Assembly (NCBI GenBank): GCA_902805985.1
Contig: CADCUW010000255.1
Location: 1 to 6,179, forward strand
Source: an uncultured Rubrobacteraceae bacterium
GTDB lineage: Bacteria > Actinomycetota > Rubrobacteria > Rubrobacterales > Rubrobacteraceae
Direction: 5' to 3'
DNA: 6,179 nucleotides
Every line of letters starts with the position of its first letter. The first letter of the stretch is position 1. Shown piece by piece: positions 1 to 4,634 of the stretch. A model generated the notes under the pieces. It had not been told where the DNA came from. It worked only from the letters and a program-made list of their open reading frames with translations, and did not search any database. Position numbers and translations under genes: made by a program.

Positions 1-765
1 AGGACCGAGACCGGCGCCCGAATCAGGGAGGCCTTCACCGCCTCCCCGGGCCGCCGCCTCGTCGTCGCGGACTACTCCCAGATAGAGCTTAGGATACTCG
101 CCCACATGACGGGCGAGCCCTCGCTCGTCGAGTCGTTCGAGAAGGGCGAGGACATCCACACGAGGACCGCCTCCGAGGTCTTCGACACGCGGATGGAGAG
201 CGTGACGCCCGAGCTCAGGCGGCGGGCGAAGATGGTCAACTTCGGCATCCTGTACGGGATCTCCGGTTTCGGGCTCGCCACGCGCCTCGGGAACGTGCAT
301 CCGGCCGAGGCCGAGCGGTACATCAAGCGGTACTTCGAGCGTTATCCGCGGGTGACGGAGTTCATGCAGGAGACGCTGGAGGAGGCCGAGGAGCTCGGGT
401 ACTCGACCACGCTCTTCGGGCGCAGGAGGTACGTGCCGGAGCTCAGGAACTCGAACAAGAACGTCAGGAAGCTTGGGGAGAGGCTCGCCTTCAACGCGAA
501 GGTCCAGGGGACGGCCGCCGACATCATCAAGGTTGCCATGGTAGACCTTCAGGCGCGGCTCGCGTCTTTCGGCGCGGAGATGATCATGCAGGTCCACGAC
601 GAGCTGGTCTTCGACGTGGACCGGGGGCAGGAGGAGATGGTCGCCGCCCTCGCCATCGACCGGATGGTCGCCGCCTACGACCTGCACCCGCCGCTTGAGG
701 TCGAGGCCAAGGTCGGGCAGCGGTGGGGTCGGGTGCGACCTCTGGCGGTGAATGAGGTAAACTAG
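1..765 (+). CDS. polA: DNA polymerase I, C-terminal polymerase domain (5'-truncated by the window edge)
   Basis: This is the last 254 residues of family A DNA polymerase I, which fills gaps in excision repair and replaces Okazaki primers in the cytoplasm. The frame is open from base 1, so the true start lies upstream; the internal ATG at 106 is not a start. Three polymerase motifs are visible. Motif A, DYSQIELR (fragment residues 24-31), carries a catalytic Asp. Motif B, the O-helix (bases 217-258), reads RRRAKMVNFGILYG; its Lys, Phe and Tyr match E. coli K758, F762 and Y766. Phe at the 762 position is the form that discriminates against dideoxynucleotides. Motif C, VHDE (592-603), carries the second catalytic Asp. 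All catalytic residues are present, so the enzyme should be active. The 5' nuclease and any 3' exonuclease domain are outside the window. No U-tailed terminator follows the TAG; rpsA begins 81 bases later. Confidence 0.97.
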   Translation, partial: RTETGARIREAFTASPGRRLVVADYSQIELRILAHMTGEPSLVESFEKGEDIHTRTASEVFDTRMESVTPELRRRAKMVNFGILYGISGFGLATRLGNVHPAEAERYIKRYFERYPRVTEFMQETLEEAEELGYSTTLFGRRRYVPELRNSNKNVRKLGERLAFNAKVQGTAADIIKVAMVDLQARLASFGAEMIMQVHDELVFDVDRGQEEMVAALAIDRMVAAYDLHPPLEVEAKVGQRWGRVRPLAVNEVN

Positions 766-797
766 AGAAGATTTCGCAACGATCCGGTAACGGTTCT

Positions 798-806
798 TGT
801 TATAAT
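798..806 (+). promoter_or_regulatory. Extended -10 promoter for rpsA
   Basis: The sequence TGTTATAAT contains a perfect TATAAT hexamer (801-806) preceded by the TGn extended -10 element. No good TTGACA-like -35 lies 16-18 bases upstream, which is typical of extended -10 promoters. Transcription would start near 811-815 and give an rpsA leader of roughly 32-36 bases. The site sits in the short gap between polA and rpsA, so rpsA and probably coaE can be expressed independently of polA. The start site is inferred, not measured. Confidence 0.7.
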
Positions 807-828
807 CCCTGTTCGGCAAACTAGGCAA

Positions 829-835
829 AAGGAAG
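829..835 (+). promoter_or_regulatory. Ribosome binding site of rpsA
   Basis: AAGGAAG lies 11 bases before the ATG at 847. It is a moderate Shine-Dalgarno match with slightly long spacing. No other in-frame start with a better site exists nearby: the next ATG, at 886, lacks a purine-rich site and would cut conserved N-terminal sequence. Confidence 0.55.
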
Positions 836-846
836 CAACCGGTTAG

Positions 847-2127
847 ATGACTGACACCACCGAAAAGACCACCCGCGAGTTGACGATGAAGGACTTTTTC
901 CGTGAGGAGAACGGAGAGGTCATTCCCGTCGACGAGAGCGTCCTCATAGACTTCAAGGACGGCGACATAGTCGAGGGCGAGGTCGTCCGCATCGACCGGG
1001 ACGAGGTTCTTGTCGACATAGGCTACAAGTCCGAGGGCCTCGTGCCCTCCAACGAGCTGACCATCCGCAAGGGTGCCGACCCGCACGACGTTGTGGACCT
1101 CGGCCAGCGCCTCGAAGCGCTCGTCCTCCAGAAAGAGGACGCCGACGGCAGGCTCATCCTCTCCGCCAAGCGCGCCGCCTTCGAGCGGGCGTGGAACCGG
1201 ATAGAGGAGTCCTACAACGAGCAGCGGACCGTCGAGGGCCCGGTCATCGAGGTCGTCAAGGGCGGCCTTATTCTGGACATCGGCCTGCGGGGCTTCCTGC
1301 CGGCGAGCCTCGTGGACATCCGGCGCGTCAGGAACCTCGAGTCGTTCCTCGGGCAGAAGCTCGAGTGCAAGGTCATCGAGCTCAACCGCTCGCGCAACAA
1401 CGTGGTGCTCTCCCGGCGCGCCGTGCTCGAGGAGGAGCGCAAGGAAGAGCGAGAGAAGATCCTCACCTCTCTTGAAGAGGGCCAGATCATCAAGGGCACC
1501 GTCTCGAACCTCGTGGACTTCGGCGCGTTCGTGGACCTCGAGGGCATCGACGGCCTGATCCACATAAGCGAACTCTCGTGGCAGCACGTAGACCACCCGT
1601 CCGAGGTCGTCGAGGTCGGCGAGGAGGTCGAGGTCAAGGTTCTCGAGGTGGACAGGGACCGCGAGAGGATCTCGCTCGGCCTCAAGCAGACGCGCAAGGA
1701 CCCGTGGCAGGAGATCGTCGAGCAGGTCAACGTCGGCGAGCAGATCCAGGGCCGCGTCACCAAGCTGGTCTCTTTCGGCGCCTTCGTCGAGGTGGCCGAG
1801 GGTGTGGAGGGTCTGATCCACATCTCCGAGCTCGCCGAGCACCACGTCGAGACGCCGGACGAGATCGTTCGCTCGGGTGATGAGGTGGACGCCCGCATCA
1901 TCGACGTCGATGCGAAGCGCCGCCGCCTCTCGCTCTCCCTGCGCCCGAAGCGTGAGGAGAGGGAAGAGCGGGCCGAGCGCCCGCCGCGCCAGCGGGACGA
2001 CCGTCCCCCGCGCCGCGAGGACCGGGCCGACCGCGGTTCCGACAGGAGCCGGGGCGCCTCCGAGGGCAGCGGCCTGCGCACCGGCGCCTTCGACTCCCTC
2101 TCCGACCTGGACCTCGAAGAGAAGTAA
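847..2127 (+). CDS. rpsA: 30S ribosomal protein S1, four S1 domains
   Basis: This 426-residue protein is ribosomal protein S1, which binds mRNA on the 30S subunit and helps unfold leaders during initiation. Four S1 (OB-fold) domains are visible at about residues 38-108, 126-191, 211-281 and 296-366. Domains 3 and 4 are the most typical and most alike, with VDFGAFVDL and VSFGAFVEV followed by GLIHISEL in each. Four domains is the usual actinobacterial form; E. coli S1 has six. Residues 367-405 are a low-complexity tail rich in Arg, Asp, Glu and Pro, probably disordered and RNA-binding, ending in an acidic segment, SLSDLDLEEK. The gene has its own extended -10 promoter. A coaE-start hairpin lies 30 bases after the stop. 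The order polA-rpsA-coaE supports the assignment. The start at 847 fits the N-terminal MTDTTEK sequence. Confidence 0.96.
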   Translation: MTDTTEKTTRELTMKDFFREENGEVIPVDESVLIDFKDGDIVEGEVVRIDRDEVLVDIGYKSEGLVPSNELTIRKGADPHDVVDLGQRLEALVLQKEDADGRLILSAKRAAFERAWNRIEESYNEQRTVEGPVIEVVKGGLILDIGLRGFLPASLVDIRRVRNLESFLGQKLECKVIELNRSRNNVVLSRRAVLEEERKEEREKILTSLEEGQIIKGTVSNLVDFGAFVDLEGIDGLIHISELSWQHVDHPSEVVEVGEEVEVKVLEVDRDRERISLGLKQTRKDPWQEIVEQVNVGEQIQGRVTKLVSFGAFVEVAEGVEGLIHISELAEHHVETPDEIVRSGDEVDARIIDVDAKRRRLSLSLRPKREEREERAERPPRQRDDRPPRREDRADRGSDRSRGASEGSGLRTGAFDSLSDLDLEEK

Positions 2128-2157
2128 TCGGGCGCCCGCAACACAGCGGCCCCGTAC

Positions 2158-2196
2158 CGGAAGGGCCGGTGACCATCGCGGTCACCGGCCCTTTCG
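2158..2196 (+). promoter_or_regulatory. Long hairpin overlapping the coaE start codon
   Basis: Bases 2161-2174 (AAGGGCCGGTGACC) pair perfectly with 2180-2193 around a five-base loop, ATCGC. Three more pairs (one G-U) extend the stem outward to 2158 and 2196. The structure includes the AAGGG purine tract and the GTG start of coaE (2169-2171) in its left arm and Walker A codons in its right arm. In mRNA it would hide the start site unless opened. It is followed by only TTTC, so it is a poor Rho-independent terminator. It could act as a translation-initiation control, an attenuator limiting rpsA-to-coaE readthrough, or an RNA-processing site. The pairing is seen; the role is inferred. Confidence 0.55.
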
Positions 2197-2780
2197 CGTC
2201 GGGCAAGAGCGCCTTCGTCGGGATGCTCGGAGACCTCGGCGCCCACACGGCCTCGGCGGACAGGATCGTCCACGACCTGCTCCGGTGGGACAGGGAGGCC
2301 ATCGACGAGATAGGCGAGCGCTTCGGCGAGGAGGTGCTTGGCGAGGAGGGGGTCGACCGCAAGGCGCTCGGGCGCGTCGTCTTCGGCGACCCCGAGAAGC
2401 TCACGGAGCTCGAGGACATCCTCCATCCCCTGGTGCACGACGAGACGGACAGGCTCATTAGCTTCTGTTGCTGCGAGGTGTTCGTGGTCGAGATACCGCT
2501 CCTGTTCGAGGCGGGTCGGGGAGAGGACTTCGACCACACCGTGGCCGTAGTCGTGCCGGAGGAGCGGCAGAGGGCCTGGGCCTCGGAGCGGGGCGTGGAC
2601 GGGGCGACGCTCCGGGCGATAGAGGCGCGGCAGTTGCCGCCGGAGGAGAAGGCCAACCGGGCTGACGTCGTGGTAGAAAACGACGGAGACCTGGATAGAC
2701 TCAAGGAGAAGGCCGAGGAATTCTGGGCGAGGATATCGGGGGAGAAGAGCTCTGAAGGCGGTGACGAAGAAGGAGCATAG
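2169..2780 (+). CDS. coaE: Dephospho-CoA kinase
   Basis: This 203-residue cytoplasmic enzyme catalyses the last step of coenzyme A synthesis, ATP-dependent phosphorylation of dephospho-CoA at the 3'-hydroxyl. Walker A is GPFASGKS (residues 7-14), a variant of the usual GGIGSGKS. Also visible are ADRIVHDLL (30-38) with the conserved Asp, LHPLVHDE (85-92), the IPLLFEAG block (109-116) typical of CoaE, and the lid and adenine-binding part RAIEARQLPPEEKANRAD (149-166). The length matches single-domain CoaE; the extra C-terminal domain found in mycobacterial CoaE is absent. Three consecutive cysteines (100-102) are unusual. The GTG start at 2169 is chosen because no ATG, GTG or TTG lies upstream in frame before the rpsA stop and the Walker strand begins immediately after. 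The purine tract is only about three bases away and is buried in a hairpin. The 3' end overlaps the transglycosylase gene by 20 bases. Confidence 0.94.
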   Translation: MTIAVTGPFASGKSAFVGMLGDLGAHTASADRIVHDLLRWDREAIDEIGERFGEEVLGEEGVDRKALGRVVFGDPEKLTELEDILHPLVHDETDRLISFCCCEVFVVEIPLLFEAGRGEDFDHTVAVVVPEERQRAWASERGVDGATLRAIEARQLPPEEKANRADVVVENDGDLDRLKEKAEEFWARISGEKSSEGGDEEGA

Positions 2781-3360
2781 GTACGGCAGGTCGCGCACCC
2801 GCCGCCGACGCGGGCTGCTCGCGTTGCTGGCCTTACTCTTGGGCCTCGCCGCGCTGCCCTTCGCGCTCGGCGCCCCCGAGACGGTGCGGAAAGCCATCTA
2901 CCCCTTGCGCTACGAGGACACCATCCGGCAGGCAAGCCGCGAGAACGGGCTCGAGCCCGCGTTCGTGGCGGGTGTGATCCACGCCGAGAGCCGCTTCAGG
3001 CCGGACGCCGAGTCCTCGCAGGAGGCCTACGGCCTCATGCAGATGCTCCCGGAGACGGCCGAGTTCGTCCAGCAGCGCAGCGGCATAGAGGGCGACTTCA
3101 GGGAGCCGCGCACGAACATCAGGCTGGGCACGTGGTACCTCTCCTACCTCGACGAGCGGTACAGGGGCGACGAAAGGCTGATGCTCGCGGCGTACAACTC
3201 GGGGGAGGGCACGGTGGACGCCTGGAGCTCCGACGAAGGCTTCGATATAGCGAAAGACATCCCCTTCAAAGAGACGAGGCAGTACGTCGAACGCTCCCTC
3301 GAAGCCAGGCAGAAATACGAGGACCTCTACGGAGAAGACCTGCGTCAGAACACCGACTAA
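2761..3360 (+). CDS. Membrane-anchored or secreted lytic transglycosylase (SLT domain)
   Basis: This 199-residue protein should cleave the MurNAc-GlcNAc bond of peptidoglycan non-hydrolytically, outside the membrane. The N terminus has a basic stretch (RSRTRRRRG, residues 10-18) and a hydrophobic segment (about 19-38), so it is a signal peptide or membrane anchor; a clean cleavage site is not obvious. The SLT domain spans about 55-180, with the catalytic Glu in HAESRF (E76), YGLMQMLPETA (90-100), NIRLGTWYLSYL (119-130) and LAAYNSGEGTV (142-152). This matches the Slt70/MltE-type lysozyme fold rather than a peptidase. The GTG at 2761 overlaps coaE by 20 bases, implying translational coupling. 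A CTG at 2752, seven bases after GGGGGAG, is an alternative start that adds three residues. The gene is additional to the polA-rpsA-coaE-uvrB set, and its link to coaE is probably only co-transcription. Confidence 0.9.
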   Translation: MTKKEHRYGRSRTRRRRGLLALLALLLGLAALPFALGAPETVRKAIYPLRYEDTIRQASRENGLEPAFVAGVIHAESRFRPDAESSQEAYGLMQMLPETAEFVQQRSGIEGDFREPRTNIRLGTWYLSYLDERYRGDERLMLAAYNSGEGTVDAWSSDEGFDIAKDIPFKETRQYVERSLEARQKYEDLYGEDLRQNTD

Positions 3361-3373
3361 ACATACCCCGCCA

Positions 3374-3430
3374 CACGGGCTGGGATGCATAGTCCGACAA
3401 GCGCCCGTGGGAAGCATGTGGGGTCGGACT
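3374..3430 (+). repeat. Two interlocking inverted repeats after the transglycosylase gene
   Basis: CACGGGC (3374-3380) is complementary to GCCCGTG (3403-3409), and AGTCCGAC (3391-3398) is complementary to GTCGGACT (3423-3430). The order of the arms (1, 2, 1', 2') is that of an H-type pseudoknot. A competing pairing of CCACA (3371-3375) with TGTGG (3417-3421) also exists. No run of T follows, so this is not a standard terminator. It may be 3' UTR structure, or chance pairing in GC-rich DNA. Confidence 0.35.
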
Positions 3431-3444
3431 CTTGATCAGAGCCC

Positions 3445-3463
3445 TTCTACGAGCATCGTAGGA
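3445..3463 (+). repeat. Small hairpin upstream of a lipoprotein gene
   Basis: CTACGA (3447-3452) and TCGTAG (3456-3461) form a perfect stem with loop GCA; one G-U and one U-A pair extend it by two. It lies 22 bases before the ATG at 3485. There is no T-tract, so it is a weak terminator candidate. It could instead be a protein-binding palindrome or leader structure for the next gene. I found no convincing -35/-10 pair in the 124-base gap around it. Confidence 0.4.
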
Positions 3464-3484
3464 ATTGCTTAGGATGGCCGGGAG

Positions 3485-4057
3485 ATGAGGCGTTTCCGGG
3501 TCACTGCGTGGGTAACGGTCCTCGCCTTATCGGTAGCCGGCTGCGCCTCAGGTACGAGTGAGGCCCCTCCCGACCGGGCGGATCCCCCAGCGGCGACGGT
3601 GAGCACCGGGGCGACGGAAACGCACGAGCCCACTACCGGTTCACCGCCTGACAAACGGACCGCCTACGATCCGCCCGCGGTATCGCCCCAGAGGGAGGCC
3701 GGGCTCTTCTTCCCCCAAGCGGGGCCCACGGACGACTTCATGACCGCGCTCGGCGGCGGGAGGCTGGTCGTGAGGGACCGCTGCATCTACATGGTACCCG
3801 GCGGGGTAGTCGTGTGGCCCCACGGCTACTCCCTGCGCAGGGAGGGCGGCGAGGTCCTCGTCCTGAGCGGGCGCGACGAGGTGGTGGCGAAGGTCGGGGA
3901 GGAGGTGCGCATGGGTGGGGGCCAGATCACCCGTGAAGAGGCCGGGCCTACGCCGGAGGCGACCGGCCGGGCCTTCGAGGAGAAGCGGAAGGAGCTGGGC
4001 GTACCCAACCGATGCGGGGGACCGTTGTGGGTGTCCTCAGGGTTGGTCGGGCGATGA
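3485..4057 (+). CDS. Putative lipoprotein of unknown function
   Basis: I do not recognise this 190-residue protein. It has a basic N terminus (MRRFR), a hydrophobic stretch and a lipobox, VAGC, with the acylated Cys at residue 20, so it is probably anchored to the outer face of the membrane. Residues 21-75 are rich in Pro, Thr, Ala and Ser, a flexible wall-spanning linker. Residues about 82-146 look like a compact beta-rich domain: GGRLVVRDRCIYM, GGVVVWPHGYSL, then GEVLVLSGRDEVVAKVGEEVRMGGG (written here in pieces of the run 122-146). The tail includes a charged helix (about 158-172) and a second Cys. Cys100 and Cys177 could form a disulfide. The ATG at 3485 is preceded by AGGA (3471-3474) and by GGGAG directly adjacent. 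Its neighbours are an SLT enzyme and another lipoprotein, so an envelope role is likely, but no function can be given. Confidence 0.8.
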   Translation: MRRFRVTAWVTVLALSVAGCASGTSEAPPDRADPPAATVSTGATETHEPTTGSPPDKRTAYDPPAVSPQREAGLFFPQAGPTDDFMTALGGGRLVVRDRCIYMVPGGVVVWPHGYSLRREGGEVLVLSGRDEVVAKVGEEVRMGGGQITREEAGPTPEATGRAFEEKRKELGVPNRCGGPLWVSSGLVGR

Positions 4058-4108
4058 CGAACCCGTTGGTGTGCCCGTCAGAGCCGTGGAGACGACCCCG
4101 ATTTTGCG

Positions 4109-4136
4109 GGCGAGGCGGGCAGGGAGGAACCTCGCC
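4109..4136 (+). repeat. Stem-loop in the gap between the two lipoprotein genes
   Basis: GGCGAGG (4109-4115) pairs with CCTCGCC (4130-4136) around a 14-base loop that contains AGGGAGGAA, a Shine-Dalgarno-like tract. No ATG, GTG or TTG lies at the right distance after it, and no T-run follows. This is the clearest structure in the 168-base gap 4058-4225. The rest shows a minor CGTCA/TGACG hairpin (4189-4201) and no promoter I can support. The function is unknown and chance is possible. Confidence 0.3.
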
Positions 4137-4212
4137 ATCCTAACCCCGAGATCGGTCCATAAGTTGCGTCGTTGGCGCCCGGTGGTAACGTCAGCATGAC
4201 GGACGGGCCTTC

Positions 4213-4221
4213 GGAGAGGAG
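4213..4221 (+). promoter_or_regulatory. Ribosome binding site that sets the start of the small lipoprotein gene
   Basis: GGAGAGGAG lies just upstream of the ATG at 4226, with GGAG copies ending nine and four bases before it. This supports 4226 over the in-frame ATGs at 4172 and 4196, which lack such a site and would place a polar stretch in front of the signal peptide. Confidence 0.7.
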
Positions 4222-4225
4222 AGTC

Positions 4226-4507
4226 ATGAGAAGAAGACTGGCGGTTATGTTGATGGTCGCCCTGGTCCCGATGTCCGGCGCGGTGGCGTGCGGGCAGGCG
4301 ATCGAGGACCGGGCACGCGAGGAAGTGGACAAGCAGGTAGAGAAGGGCAAGCAGCGGGTCAACGACGAGCTGCAGAAGGGCCAGAAGAAGCTGGAGGAAG
4401 GGGCCAGCCAGGTCCAGAAGCGGGTCGAAGGCGGCGCCAAGGACGCGAAGAAGCAGGCCGAGCAGGTAGGGCAGGACGCCAAGAAGGCGGCCGGGGGCGG
4501 CCAGTAG
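4226..4507 (+). CDS. Small helical lipoprotein, Lys/Glu/Gln-rich, function unknown
   Basis: This 93-residue protein begins MRRRLAVMLM and has a lipoprotein-type signal ending GAVAC, with Cys22 the likely acylated residue; Ala at -3 is a weaker but accepted lipobox variant. Everything after Cys22 is strongly charged and free of aromatic residues and further Cys. Segments such as VDKQVEKGKQRV, NDELQKGQKKLEEG, ASQVQKRVEGG and AKDAKKQAEQVG suggest one continuous amphipathic or coiled-coil helix of about 60 residues with loose 11-residue periodicity, similar to LEA-like or apolipoprotein-like sequences. The end is KKAAGGGQ. By analogy with E. coli Lpp it could be a lipid-anchored spacer contacting the wall, but there is no evident homology. 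The strong Shine-Dalgarno suggests abundant translation. It could also be a desiccation- or stress-related protein. The start is taken at 4226, not 4172. Confidence 0.75.
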   Translation: MRRRLAVMLMVALVPMSGAVACGQAIEDRAREEVDKQVEKGKQRVNDELQKGQKKLEEGASQVQKRVEGGAKDAKKQAEQVGQDAKKAAGGGQ

Positions 4508-4557
4508 AAAGGCCTGGTTCGACCCAAAAAACGGGGAGAAAAACGCAGGTCCTGCCG

Positions 4558-4563
4558 TATAAT
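4558..4563 (+). promoter_or_regulatory. Likely -10 element of the uvrB promoter
   Basis: A perfect TATAAT lies 71 bases before the proposed uvrB start and 50 bases after the preceding lipoprotein stop. Transcription would begin near 4570, giving a leader of about 65 bases. No good -35 hexamer sits at 16-18 bases upstream and there is no TGn extension, but A-tracts at 4525-4530 and 4539-4543 might help, as UP-like sequence. I see no Gram-positive LexA box (GAACnnnnGTTC) near it, so SOS control is not supported here. Confidence 0.5.
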
Positions 4564-4619
4564 CTCATGGTGGGCGTGGGCCGGTAGAGTGGGCCTTTCC
4601 GACCCGTCAGGCCGTTCTT

Positions 4620-4627
4620 AGGGAGGA
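4620..4627 (+). promoter_or_regulatory. Strong ribosome binding site of uvrB
   Basis: AGGGAGGA is a near-consensus Shine-Dalgarno sequence. Seven bases separate it from an ATC codon (4635) in the uvrB frame. It decides the start, because no ATG, GTG or TTG exists in this frame between the upstream TAA at 4560 and the conserved UvrB N-terminal block. Confidence 0.75.
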
Positions 4628-4634
4628 CTTTCTC

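Noticed and set aside
2161..2195. The coaE hairpin as an ordinary Rho-independent terminator of rpsA
   Set aside because: The stem is strong but is followed by only TTTC, and it lies within the coaE coding region.
1212..2897. A 561-residue minus-strand reading frame opposite rpsA and coaE
   Set aside because: It is antisense to two clearly conserved genes, its translation is Arg/Ser-rich with no recognisable motif, and such frames are common opposite GC-rich genes.
1898..2935. A 345-residue minus-strand reading frame opposite coaE
   Set aside because: It is an Arg/Ser/Pro-rich shadow of coaE and the rpsA tail, without motifs.
3432..3475. TTGATC and TAGGAT as a promoter for the lipoprotein gene at 3485
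   Set aside because: The spacing is 32 bases, far from 17, and a start from TAGGAT would leave almost no leader.
4058..4067. GAAC..GTT palindrome resembling a LexA box
   Set aside because: The half-sites are two bases apart instead of four, and it is far from uvrB.
4054..4143. A 29-codon reading frame starting in an ATGA overlap with the lipoprotein stop
   Set aside because: The composition is implausible for a protein (many Arg, Pro and Gly), with no conserved feature; the overlap alone is weak evidence.
4567..4587. A six-codon leader frame (MVGVGR) upstream of uvrB
   Set aside because: Its ATG lies at or before the predicted transcription start and has no ribosome site.
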